Shown here piece by piece: positions 22,001 to 34,200 of a stretch of 64,000 bases of DNA. The position numbers were made by a program, and so were the translations under genes. Below the pieces are notes generated by a model. That model was given only the letters and a program-made list of their open reading frames with translations. It ran no database searches and was not told where the DNA came from. Source of the stretch: Pseudopithomyces maydicus (lineage: Eukaryota; Ascomycota; Dothideomycetes; Pleosporales; Didymosphaeriaceae); NCBI GenBank assembly GCA_026873275.1, contig JANTUC010000008.1:1-64000 (forward strand), read 5' to 3'. Position 1 is the first letter of the stretch, and every line of letters starts with the position of its first letter.

Positions 22001-24108
22001 CTTTCTTGGTGAGCAAATTGTTCTAACAGTGTCGCATTTCTTCATCTTTTCGCATTTGATCTTCGCATGTCCCTGGTTGTATACTCGACTGGGTCTTACA
22101 TACGCCGAAACTAGTGGTGGGGCCGGGCTCCTGGGCACCTGCACCTGGGGGGCACCGAGTGTATCACGTGCTGTCTCACACGTCCACAGGTCCGTGGACC
22201 AGCCCGAGCTCACGTGTTCTGCGCTCGACGGCCCCATCCAGTCCTACCACGCACAAGTATCTCTCCCACGGTGCTTGACATTTTACAAAAAACAAGTTCA
22301 TCGACGCAGATAACAAGACCTTTATACATGGACACAACACGATGAATATAGCTCCTCCATGGCTTCGCTTCGGCACCGTCACACTATCCCATCTCGGCCA
22401 GCTCTCCGCCCCCGAAGGCCCGATTACACGTATGTATGTACAGTATGTACCCGCAAGGCAGTATCCAGCTCCTCCTGGACAAAAAAAATTCGAAACATGC
22501 ATATGTACGTGCTGGGCACATACATACACACATACGATACGTACGTATTTCCGGATCCGTGGTACCTTTTCCCCATCGCAGGTGCGGTGGTGAGCGCAGT
22601 GTGTACGACCTTTTACGCCGACGAGCAATTGGTACGGGATGAGATGACTGGCGCAAGGGATTCGACGTTGGGGCCAGGGCACGGTGAAAGGAATAAACAA
22701 GAGGCAAGAAGCAAGAAGAAGAAGAAGAAGGGGAAAGGGGACCACCCACCCGCCCGAGGCTTAGCTTAGCTTAGCTTAGCTAACCTACCCTGCGCGACTT
22801 AGCGCTGACGCAGTCCGCGTACCATTGTCGCGATGCATCAACTCGTCACTCCACTCGGGGCTGTGGCTCAGCGGCCGCGACGCCGGTGGAGCGGTGATGG
22901 ACGCGGGGTTGGTGGTACGCACGTACGTAGGGAGGGTAGGGGTGGGTGGTGACGTGCGTGGGAAGGAGTGGCGTGCACGGCGCTTTGTGTTGTACTTTTG
23001 CTATTTTGCCGGCGGGGGAGCGAGCAGCGCTCTGAGTCGGTCGCAAGGGAGCTGGCTGTATGCATGTGTGTATCGTGTGGCACGGGGCCGGTGAGCGCGG
23101 CCCAGGGTCCGTGGCGGTGCGGGGTGAATGTATTACCTACATACATACATACATACATACATACGGACAGAAGCCAGACTATCGACGGGCTGGACTGCCG
23201 GGGTGGACAACGCAAGCATTCACTAGGGACTTGGCAAAGGCTTGTATTGCGCGAGTTCGCGGGTGAAGACCCCTGAATGGGCGTAGATCAAGCTTTTAGA
23301 TTGCGCTAGCGGATGCTTAATTTACTGAGCGGATCCGCGCGCTGCAGGGGCCAGGGAGTTCCCAGGTAGGTATGTCGTGTTCCTGGCCAATTTCCATGCC
23401 AGTGCTTCCCCAAGTGGAGAACGCTCGTGAGAGGCTTCCCCAAGGGCGTTCCTCTCTCGAGGCAGAGGTTTGGGTTTCCAAATACCTACGAGACGACGTG
23501 GACTGCACACGTCGTCAGGGTCTTGCGGCAGGTCATCCCTCACCATGGGAAGTTACCAGCGACACGGGGCTCGACGAAGGTGAAGCGGAGCACCTGCCCG
23601 CGTTCACGGCCAACTCGGTCCCTGCACTAGCTGGGAACGGAAGCCACACCGTGGCTAATTGCTGCTTAGCGGTGGCTTGAGGGAATTTATGTACATACCG
23701 TACATCCGCTGGTTGACGACGACCCTGACGCGACTAAGCCCCGGGTGTGCCCAAGCGTTGGAGCAACACCACGACGCGGAGACGGCGCAGCGAATCAGCG
23801 GCGGTACAGCGGACGGTTGATCACGCCCCTGCCTATGATTAGCGACACTTCGACTCTGCATGTGGCTTACCCCATTGTCTCGACTTGGTCCGGCAATCTA
23901 GAATCGCGCGCAGGCTGGTGCAGCTTCCAAGTACAAGTACAGGGCGGCCGTCCCGCGTGCGACTTCCGTGGCACTGTGACTCAATTCACGATAGTACATA
24001 CGTTCGTTTGTCGAGCTTTCCGTTCTCTTTCATGCAAACGGCGTTTCGGCGAGGGACAGCAACTTTTCGCATTCTGTGTGTGTGTGCCTGTGGGTCATCG
24101 ACTTCCTC
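22001..24108. other. GC-richer, microsatellite-rich, gene-poor region
   Basis: Contains a GAA/GAAG tract (about 22707-22733), a TTAGC pentamer array (about 22759-22782), and a CATA array (about 23136-23164). Overlapping frames on both strands have low-complexity, biased composition and no domains. Possibly the long promoter and 5' UTR of the TLC gene plus repeat DNA at the accessory/core boundary. Confidence 0.45.
23136..23164. repeat. CATA microsatellite
   Basis: About seven consecutive ACAT units. Confidence 0.85.
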
Positions 24109-25123
24109 ATGCTCTCCAATATGGATCACCTTGGTTCCATGACAACCGGTGGTCATCATCCTCACAAGGCTGGCCGACCGTATGTGACGGAGCTTGTCAA
24201 CCAGGAGATTTCGCCACTGATACCCTACGCCGGGATCATACTTGTCACGTCGCTGGTGGTTTTCTTCCTGGTTGGATCAATTGGGTTTGACCGCTTCCTG
24301 ATACCCAGGATGTACGGTCCGATATACAAGCAGCTGAACTTCAACCAAAGACGAGGCTTCGTCAATCACCACGTGGCGGCTCTCGCGAAGATCGTCATGC
24401 TAGTGGTGGGCGCGTACCCGTTCTTCGCTGTGGTGGCTAGCACGGCGACACTCCACACGCTGATGCCGGGATCCAAGACTGTTACAACAGGAGATGGTGA
24501 GGCTGGGTGCTCTGATTTGCACGTGGCGTTTTGCTGATACCTTGCAAGTTTTGACGGTGCTCAACCAAGTGTTTGTAGCCATGTACCTGTTCGAGCTGTT
24601 GTATCGGGAGAGACTATCCATCATAGCGATATTGCACCACGTCGGCACTGTGGTCATCGCCTCGACGGCCATCGCTATAAGCGTCAGCTGGAAGCACCAG
24701 CCGGATGCGACTTTGGAGTTTATGCTCTGTTACGTATGGGGTATGTTTAGGCGACTTGTCCAAACTGTCAGACAACGAAGGCTAACAAGTGGGCAAGGTG
24801 TCTTCGACGTAGTCGCCGAATTCTGGCCACACGTAGCCATCATCCAGAAACGACGGCACGAAGGTGACCACGGCTACCTGCGCAAGGTATTTCTGTTCGC
24901 GGCGATCGTCACGGCGATGGGTACGCTCATCGAAACCATCGTTGTCATGTACATCTGGGGCTGGGCGTGGCATCGGTGGTCGCTGGAGTTCAAGGTCATC
25001 ACGCCCATCTTGCACGTCATATTCAGCGCGGCGCAAATCTGGGGAGCGTACAAGTTTTGGGGGATGTGGCAGTACGAGGTGCAGCAGATGGGGAAGAAGA
25101 AGAATGAGGACAGCCAGGTGTAG
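24109..25123 (+). CDS. TLC-domain (TRAM/LAG1/CLN8) membrane protein
   Basis: Exons 24109-24496, 24549-24740, 24798-25123, 301 residues in phase (297 if the second ATG at 24121 is used). A short soluble N-terminus with a His-rich GGHHPHK segment is followed by six to eight hydrophobic helices. The family-typical histidine pair is in IIAILHHVGTVV, preceded by VAMYLFELLYRERLS. The C-terminus is basic (MGKKKNEDSQV) but not a classic KKxx. TLC proteins act in ER lipid metabolism or sensing; this one lacks a full Lag1 motif, so ceramide synthase activity is unlikely. The best call is an uncharacterised fungal TLC protein. Confidence 0.8.
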
Positions 25124-26035
25124 TGGGTGGAGAAGCTGATGCCATGTCAGAGGCCTGACTTATCTTCTTGTATATGTTCAACTGTATGTTTTGTACCGCT
25201 ATGGGCTGGAGTTTTGAGATTGGCGGTTTAGCAGCGAGATACTCCCACATGAACTAGATTGAAGTGTGGATAATGAAAGTGCCAAGGTTTTCAATATACA
25301 AATCAGCACAGGTGCGTGATTCATGTTGAGGCTGGAATCCTAGCGTTCCATGGCATTTCAAGTCATAACCCTTCAAAGAGAGGTTGTGTTGAATATTATT
25401 TCTGATCAATAGCAACTGCATCCATTGTAAAATCAATGAGCAGTAGACTCCCCAAAATCGAGAAGCTAACCTAAACACGGACGATGACTTCATTCTTGCA
25501 TCGAGAAACCTTTCACTCGATATGGAAACCATATATTCAACCAGAAGACGTGCATTTGTCGAACCACATTTCACTGGTAGGTAGGTAAGTAATCGACCAG
25601 CCACGCTTGTGTGGTGTGGGTCGAGTCGAGTCGTCAGACGCTCGAGCCACCAGCTCAGCACTCCTCAGCCCTCCTCTACTCCACTCGACACGGTCAACGC
25701 TAGTCTTCACGCGGACCACCCCGACCGACCGACCCCATCATCGCATACAACGCCCATCGCCATCCTCACCACACGCCGCTCGCTGCATCGGAGCGCTCGA
25801 TGGGGCCATCTCCAAATTGACCCGCGACACCGATTCCGCACTTGGTTCCCCCCGCAGCGCCCTGCCGCCCCGTCGCAAGCCTGCGTCGCCTTCGTCCGCG
25901 GCTGCGCGACACTAACCCCGACGTCCCCGACCTCGCCCTTCGATATCATCACCCAGTACCAGAAGACTACCAGTACCAGCGCCAGTGCCAGTGCCAGTGC
26001 CAGCGCTGCACGCACCCATCCAGAGCCCACCCACC
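25124..26035. other. Intergenic, promoter region of hfi1
   Basis: No gene recognised. Immediately upstream of the hfi1 start is a GCCAGT/CAGTAC-rich tract (about 25968-26005) that gives false open frames in several phases. Confidence 0.5.
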
Positions 26036-27501
26036 ATGGCAGGCACCATGCGCCCAGAGGACATGGCCATGTCCACGACGCCGACCCTCTCGTCGACCAC
26101 GCTCCCTGACCTCGCGCTGCCGCCCAAGTCGGCGTCCAAGCCGTCGACCCCCGCGCGCCCCGCATCGACATCGAGCCGCTGTACGGCGCCGTCAAGATGG
26201 CCATCAGCGACGCAGACTGGACGCTCTACAAGACGAGCCTGTCGTCGTTCCTGCTGGGGAATCTCAACCAGGAGGAGCTGAGCGCACGGCTGGACCGCAT
26301 CTTCGCGCGGGCGGCCGCCGCCTCGGGGAGGCCGGGGGTTGAGCCGCGCGGGGCTCGAGCGCGCGCACAACGCGTTGATCATGGGTGTGTATGCGAATGT
26401 GTGGCGGGATGCGCCCGAGGCGGGCATCGCGAGCTGGGTGTCGAGCAGCGACAAGCTGTCTGGGTCGGTGCCCAAGGGCACGGGCGACGAGAGCGAGAAG
26501 CGCTTGAAGCACGAGGTCATGCACATCAGCCGGCGGGAGCGCAAGCGCCTCAAGACGATGCATCAGAATGTGGGCGCGGGCGGGGCCTTCGACTTTGCGC
26601 CCGTCGAGCCCGTCGGCGGCATCATGATGGAGTACCACGAGGCGCGGCGCGTCAAGCTTCCCGACGCGGGGCCCGCCGCGCAGGCAGGCGGCTACGGAAA
26701 GACCAGTACGTACATTTGGCGCATGCCCGTGGCCATGGCCATGGCCATGTGGCCTTTCTCTCTCCCTCTTGCTAACGCCGCGCTCCAGACTGGGACCTCG
26801 AGATCCGCAAACGCTACACGGCGCCCCTGTTCGCCGAGACGCACGAATTCCCCACGCCGCTCACCATCTCGGCGCGCCTCCTCCCCATCTGCTACGAATC
26901 GGGACTCCCGCAGGGCCACGCGCCCGACTGCGCGGACCTGGTCAACCTCGCGACCGAGACGTACATCAAGGAGGCGCTGACGGCGATATTCAGCCTCGTG
27001 CTCAGCAACGGGCCGGGGTACGTGCGCACGGCCGAGTACAAGAAGCGCGTTGCGCGGGAGGAGGAAAAGGTCGCCGCGGGCGAGTTGCAGCGCGTGGGCG
27101 GGGGCGAGCTCCCTGTTGAGGCGGAGGAGCGGCGGCGCCGGCCCATGCTGTGCATGGAGGACCTGCGGCTCGCGCTTGGGATTGGCGATGGGTATCTTGC
27201 GCAGGTGCCTGTGCTGGCGGGGGCGGTGGCGAATGCGCGGTGCCTCGATACGCCGGGGATTGATGCGGTGGATGGGAAGGCGTCTTCTGGGATGAGGATG
27301 GGGAAGGGATTGGTGAATGGGTTCGGTGGGGGGATGAATGGGATGGCGAAGAAGGGTGCGGGGGTGTACGGTGCGGCGGGCATGGCGGATGGGGATCCCA
27401 TGGATATCGACGAGGAGAGCACGTGGCAGGGTGGCAGCGTGAAGGAGGTGGACGACCTGGACGGCGCGCTGGATGCCGTGCTGGAGCTTGGCGATCTGTG
27501 A
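26036..27501 (+). CDS. hfi1: SAGA complex subunit Hfi1/Ada1 (SAGA-Tad1 family)
   Basis: Exons 26036-26705 and 26789-27501. The Tad1 core is clear: RIDIEPLYGAVKMAISDADW, LLGNLNQEELSARLDRIF, HNALIMGVYANVWRD, then the second exon with YTAPLFAETHEFPTP and YIKEALTAIFSLVL, which contains the histone-fold-like region. The tail carries MDIDEES. The N-terminal exon as written changes frame twice, at the C4 run near 26157-26160 (one base short) and the G5 run near 26332-26336 (two short). Restoring those gives a total divisible by three and 461 residues. Hfi1 is a structural subunit needed for SAGA integrity and transcription activation. Convergent with gcn1. Confidence 0.85.
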
Positions 27502-28274
27502 AGAGGGGAAGAAAAGCAAAAAGAAGAAAAGAGAAGAAGAGAAGAAAAAAATCACGATAGATGGTGCGGTCGGTGTGCAGAAGAAAGTGCAATTATTGGA
27601 TGACGATGGGACGGGCGAGACGGCAGCATTGTGGTTGCATGCATTTCAGCGGCGTTTTGGAGCTTGGATGGCGTTGTTTTCTTCATTATCGGCGTTGTAT
27701 GTGTATGGTAAGTGTACGTGTACGTTTTGTGGCTGCGCGGGGGTGGAGAAATTGGAGGAAGGAGAGGAGAGGAAGAAATGGTGGAGGAAGAGAGAAGTGA
27801 AGAGCGAATTCCCGGGAAATCAAACCTGGGAGGATGGCGGGCGGACGGACGGGCTTGGGACACGCGTGATACCCTGATCAATCAATTTCGTTAGAATCAA
27901 TTTGTTTAGATACAACAAGGTTGTGTGTGGTAAATGCTTGCTTGACTGACTTATCTGTGTACAGAGAGGTAGGTAGGATACGCGAAGGGACCTGTACGTT
28001 CGTGATGACGGACGACGACGAAATAGACTGATGAGTATCTATCATTTATGCATTATGCGTTCATCCATCAATCCATACATACATATCTGCTCATCACGAA
28101 ACCAGCACACCAACCACTCAAAAACTCAAAACGCCATGAAATGCGAACTTTTTCACGTTGCGGTTTCCCACCAACCAGCCAACCAGCTAACCATCCCCGA
28201 AAATGCATACATACATAAACGTAACAGTAACACCTTTACTTCATCATACCCCTAGGCAGCTACCCTTCCCAACT
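27502..28274. other. Convergent 3' flanks of hfi1 and gcn1
   Basis: Begins with a purine (GAAGA/AAAAG) tract at about 27500-27550. No gene recognised, and the frames here are low-complexity. Confidence 0.5.
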
Positions 28275-31200
28275 CTAATTCTCCCCAAATACATCCCCCA
28301 ACTCCACCATCCCCACACTCCAAACCTCCCTCTCATCCTCCACCTCATCACTGCTAAGTCCCAAACCACCTTCTCCACCCTCTGCTTCTCTCCTCTCTCT
28401 CGCCTGGCCCGCAAGTCTCAACGCAACCCTCTTGAAGTAATCGCCCATGCTCCTCTGCGGTCCAGGACCCAGCTCCTTCCCATGCGCCGCAATGTACTTA
28501 TCGAAGACGGCCGATTCCTCCTCCACGACATCGAAGATGGCGAGGAACGCCGCCTCAGCGGACAGCTTGACGGGGATGACGGGATCGCGGACGGAGGCGA
28601 ATACGGGGGTGTGAGGAGCGGGATGTGTGGGCGAACGAGGTCGTTGTGTGTGCGTGCGATAGTTCGGATGACGACGAGGGCGAGACGGCGTGTGTCGGAG
28701 GGGTTACCTGGGGCGATGACGGGAGCGAGGGCCTCGAAGAGGGGTTTCGTGTGATCGAAAGACTTGTTAGATTTCTCAGATAGCCTAAGGTAGGTCAGTG
28801 GATGTTGTTGATATGTGGAGAGGAGAGAGGACTTACAAGTACTTGCCGCTCGCTAGGACGGCACTGTCGCGGACCACGTCTTGCGAGTGAGCAATTCCCT
28901 TGGCGATGATTTCGACCGTCTCGTCGGGGAAGTTGTCAATTAGTGCTTCGGAAGAGTCGAGCAAGACAGCGTTCAACGCAAGGATTGAGGCTTTGCTAAA
29001 GTGCGTAGTCAACACCCTTGTCTTGATGAGACCACTAGCAATGTCTACAGGTAGACAGCCAATCAGCGCGCCGAGCAATCTGGCATTGGTGATGGCCATG
29101 GCATCGTCTTCGTCGCCGACATCGGTATCGATCAGACCCAGGATTGCGTTTCGGGAAGCCTCGTTCATGGACTTGCCGGCTTTGCTTACAACTTCGAAGA
29201 GCGCCTTCAACATCGCCGTCTTGACAGCTTGGTCCGCAGTCTTTGATCCCGTGACCAATTCCGCGATGAGAGGATCGACTCGAGGCGTAAGTTTGATCAG
29301 TGTGCCCAAGGCCTTGGCAGCGCGTGCACGGAGAACGTCCGAAGAGGTATCCGCCAAAGACTTTGCAAAAGTACGCTGAAGCTGGGGCAAGAAAGGCTTA
29401 AGGAACGTAGGAATCTTCTCGAGCAGGTTATTGAGCGTGAGTAAGATAGCAGCCTTGACTTCAGTCGAACGCTCCGTCACAACACGGATAAGAGGACCAG
29501 TGATTTGCGTGACAAAAGGTTGTAGGGCTTTTGCGTCGGTGCGGTCGATGACATCGGAGATGGCGAGTGCCGCCTGTGTACGCTGCTCCGTGGAACCGTT
29601 CATGAGACCTTGCAAGAAGATAGGCAAGATGGCACTGATACCCTTGGGTAGACTGAAACCAGGAAGATTGGCTCCAGCAACACCGGCTTGCTGTAGAGAT
29701 TGTCGCGTAGAAATGACAAGAGATTCCATCTCCTCTTTGCGCAACTGCTTTGTGAGTGCACTGAGCGCGGCCCATGCTGCCTTGACAACCTCTTTGTCGC
29801 CATCGTCGAATGAAATAAGGAGTACGCGGATGAGATCAGGGTAGTACCGTGAGAAGTCTGCCTGAGTCTGCTCGAAGAACTTGGCAAGGTGGTAGTCGGC
29901 TTTTGCTCGTCTGTGCTCATCGTCGTGCTTCACCAGCGTCAGCATGACACTCATGGCCGTGTTAAGACCATCGTATTCATCCACTGACAAGAGGACAGCG
30001 TCGAACGCATCCTCCAGTTCTTGTCTGAGTTCATCATCCTTGCACCTGATAACATTATCCATGATGGTGTTGAGAACATTGGACAACCGTCTGGTCATGG
30101 CGCTACCAGCAACCTCAGCCAAGGATGCAATGGCGCGGGCGTTGAAGCCAGACATGGGTGATTTGAGCAATGTCGGCAACAGGTTGGGCAAGATAATGTT
30201 CGATCGAGCATTGTCCGTAAGCAGGGTGAGAAGAGCAGAAAGTGCGTTCTGTGCGTCGTCCTCGTTGCGAAGCAAAGCCAATAGATGAGGCAAAACCTGA
30301 TCGATTGCCTTCTTGCCCAGAATTTCCTGCAGAGCGTCGAAAGCCTCGGCAGCTGCCTCCCGGACTTCGGCATTGGGGTCGACCAGCGCGGAACGTACAA
30401 CTTGTATGAGAGTTGTTTCGTAGTCTTCGAGCTGCTCTGGTGACGCAGCTGCGATAAGCTCCTTCAAAGCCATGCAAATACCCTGCTTGGCATCTGTATC
30501 CGTTGACTGCAGACCCTCTTCCAGAGTAGGCAACAGGCTTGCCAAAACTCCGTCTCCAGCTTTGCGTATAAGTTCTCCAAGGGAGTTGCCTGCAATAATC
30601 TTTTGTTCCATATTTGAGCTGGCCAGGCGACGGATGATGAACTGGGTGAGGGTGGGGATGAGCTCCCGCAAGGTCCGAGGAGTAGCGACGAGGGCCTTCC
30701 ACACGTTGATGGCGGCGGACCGGACGAGGCCAGATGTGTCGTTGCGGCAGATGTACAGCGCCGAGAGAACCTTGTTTCGCTTTTCTTCGCCGAGGACATC
30801 CAATAGTGACTGTCCTGCTTCCCTGGCCCCTTCCTCGACTTCGTCGTCTTCTGCCTTGCCACTGATGCCAGTAAGGTTGAACAACAAATCTCCAACAAGC
30901 TCGACGGAACTGAGACGGATACGATGGCTGTCATCAGCAAGACCACGCTCCAGCTCGGGAAGCAATAGATCGATTGCCTTGGTTGCGAAGTTCTTGACCA
31001 AGAGACGACCAGCCCGGAGTGCTGTCTCCCGGATAGATTCAACATCATCAGCAAGACCACCAAGAATAGGTGGAATAATTTTGCTGAGATAATTGGCAAA
31101 GCTGTTTCCGAAGCACGCGGGCAAAAAGATGAAGAGTGACATGAAGCCTTCGCGTACAGAAGGTTTGCTGCTCGAAACGTTCTGAAGGATGCTCGGAAGA

Positions 31201-34200
31201 GTCTCCTCGAGACGACCGGTGCCAAGTCCGGCAAGAACTTCGGAAAGTGCTTGCGCGGATCCCAGGCGATCGCCAGCACCGGTGTCCGATTTGAGTGTTG
31301 CCATAAGACTGGGGATGAGGTCGGGTAGAGCGTCCTCTCCCAGCTTTTCCATAAGCGAACCCAAGGCTTTGGATGCTGTTGCACGAGTCGTGGGAACAGG
31401 GTCGACAATAGCAACGCGGAGACCGGCAACAAGAATGGGAAGGTGAGAGATGAGGTCTTTGCGCTCGGTGAGATGCGCCAAGCTACCAATGATCTGCGCT
31501 GCCTTCCGTTTGGTGGCGGATCGATCCCTAAGCCGCGCTCCAGGATGCGTACAACAAGAGCAAGTGATGGAGCATCCAAGTAATGAGCGAATTGAATCTT
31601 GATGAGAGCATCAAGTGCTGTGTCCGTGTGCTTCGTCGGGTCACTGAGGGCTTTGAGCAGGATGTTGACGACGCTCTTCACCTCAGGGTTGCTGATGACT
31701 TCTCCAAAACGTTGCAAGCTACGGTTAGCAGAGTTTCGTACCTCTTTGTGACTGTCAGTCAGCACGGTGGTCAGCGGAGGAATGATGTCGGGCAGGCTCA
31801 GTGCCAGCTGTTGTGGGTCGAGATAAGCCATGGCACCTAGAGAGTCACAAGCACCCTTCTTGCTTCGCCATTGATCATCGTCAAGACCGTCCAAGAGGGT
31901 CGGCAAGACTTGCTTCACACCGTAGGAGCTCAGTGTGGAGAAGCAAGTTTTGGCAGCGTCCAGACACGCCTCTCTGACATCAGCACTCGTGTCGCCGAAG
32001 CCGGCAAGGAGCTGCGGGACGAGTTGAATGACATAGGGTTCGAACACACGGCCAAGGATCAGCGAAAACAGTTCGTAGGCAAGGAAAGCACCTTGGCGCT
32101 GGTGGACTTCCTTCTTGTTCTCCGTGGCGCTACGAAGGGTCGACATGATGCGATATTCTTTGATGATACTGATACCCTTGCCGCTGATGATGCCTGCAAG
32201 ACCGTATGCAGCACCTCTCTGTGCAGGGTACTTCTTGGATTGCAGAAGTTGTTCTAGCATTTGCTCAACGTAAGTCTGTAGCTCCTGTTCAGATGTTCGC
32301 ACCAAGGGGGAGACAGTGTGCAACGGCATATTGCACAGTCTCAGATGGTGTACTGAGAGTTGCCAACAAACGTTGGACAACCTTAGGTACCCGCTTGTCT
32401 CCCTTCTTCAGATGCATTCCGAGGGCACCATAGAGGATAATTGCAGCCTCATTTACCTGATCGTACATCTCAGATTTGCGCTCCGGGCTCTCGAGTGCTG
32501 TTTCGAATAGCTCCATCAAAGGCTCAACCTTGGACTGCGCCTTTTGGGTGATGACGGACGTGGCGGCCTCGACCATTTCATCGCGAACTGTGCCGTTCAT
32601 GTCACCGAGGGGACCGTCGTAGATCATGAACCTCAAAAAGTCAACGAGGTCATCATCCTTGAAGGACGGTGTCATCTCTTTGAAGGCTAGTGCTATACCA
32701 TCCCGTGATTCCCAAGGATCACGAAGATCAACTTTACGCGGCATGCCGTATTCGTCTCGTTCGGGTACACGGGGCTTAGCCTTCTCCTTGTACGACTCTT
32801 GTAGCGTCTTCAATATATCGTGAAATATAGTAGGAAATTGGGTCACGGTCTCGCCGATCGAGCGTGCAGCGGCTCGTCGTAGCGGTTTGTCCAAGGAGTC
32901 GAGGTAGGGAAGCATCTTGGTCGCAACTTCAGCGTCTAGCTGGAGCTCGTTATCTTCCCAAATGGTGCGTGCCAATTCAACATTCTCTTCCACATCATCG
33001 TGGCAAGCTAACCAAATCTCCTCGCTGAATGGTTGGTCGTTCATATCAAGCTCAGCATCGAGCGCTTGCAGTACGGCAGTCCTGACAGATGCTTCCGGGA
33101 CAATGACACCCTTGGACAGTGCTGCCAGCTCATCGTCGGAGATATTCGATGCCAGCCCACGCGATAGGTCCATGATACAGTCTTTGATCATCTTGTAGTG
33201 TTGATTGTATCGTTGCATGGAGGAAAGCAGCGTTTCGATAAGAAGCTTGCGAGGAAGGCGACCATCGGTACCTGCAAATGTTAGCTGGATCATGACTGCA
33301 ACGATGACAACATACAAGAGTTTGTGTGGAATGAAATGAATTCGATCGCCAAGATAAGCTGCTCATCAGCTTCTTCAGGTTCCGATCGTCCGATTCCTCC
33401 CTTCTCCAGCACGAGGAAAATCAATGGGAAGCAGTAAGCGAGGGAAACGGCATCCAAGGGCCGCTGCTCGCTCATAAAGCGGAGGCGGTAGAGAACTCGA
33501 GTGATCATGTCTCCGAGGTTCTCGGCCTCGTACTCCGCAGCGAGTTGGATCGATCCAATAGTTCTCAACGTGGCGATGCCGACAAATGGTCGCAGTGGGC
33601 CTAAGCGAGATGAGACCTTTTCAGAGCATTTGATATACGTGGTCGCTGGCAGATCACCGAGAAGTAAACCGGCACCGGCACGAATGGCTTGGATCAAAAG
33701 ATCGACAGCGGGCCCCATCCACTGCTCAGCTTCGGTAGGCGGACCTGTTGCCAGACTTGCAATTATGCCAACACCACGTCTCATCTTTCGCTCAACAACC
33801 GCGACTTCTTGCCTGATGACTGCTTCTTTGGCTAGTTGGGCTTTAACTTTAGCTTGCTCGTCTGAGGTGAGCTTCTTCGTCTGTCCAGTTTTATGTGCCA
33901 ACTGGGCGCGTAGTTCCTCTTCCCATTTGAGCGTGTCGTAGTCCTTGGTGTTCTTGTCTATGACGACCGGAGCCTTTTTGGAAAGGACATCGATGTATGC
34001 TGTACCCTCGGGCGTACGGAAAATGGCAGCTTCGGTCGGTCCAACAGACTCGAGCTGTTGTGAGTCGAGATCTTGGCTAAACTGGCTCACGATAGCTGGC
34101 AGTGCAACTTCGGGCGCTACAAAAGCAAGGTCGGTGAAGGCGCTGTACGCAGCCTGTGCGACCCGAGGGAAAGGATCGTTCTCCAGGTTCTGCGGTTGTC

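Noticed and set aside
22176..22745. 189-codon minus-strand frame
   Set aside because: Low-complexity, overlaps other equally long frames on both strands, no domain, lies in microsatellite-rich DNA.
22858..22930. tRNA-like A-box (TGGCTCAGCGG)
   Set aside because: No GGTTCGAAT-type B-box follows at the right distance and no acceptor stem closes.
23136..23164. CRISPR-like or centromere-like repeat
   Set aside because: A simple ACAT microsatellite without spacers. Eukaryotic context.
25609..26109. 166-codon frame upstream of hfi1
   Set aside because: Created by the GCCAGT-type repeat and biased composition. It ends before the Tad1 core and shows no domain.
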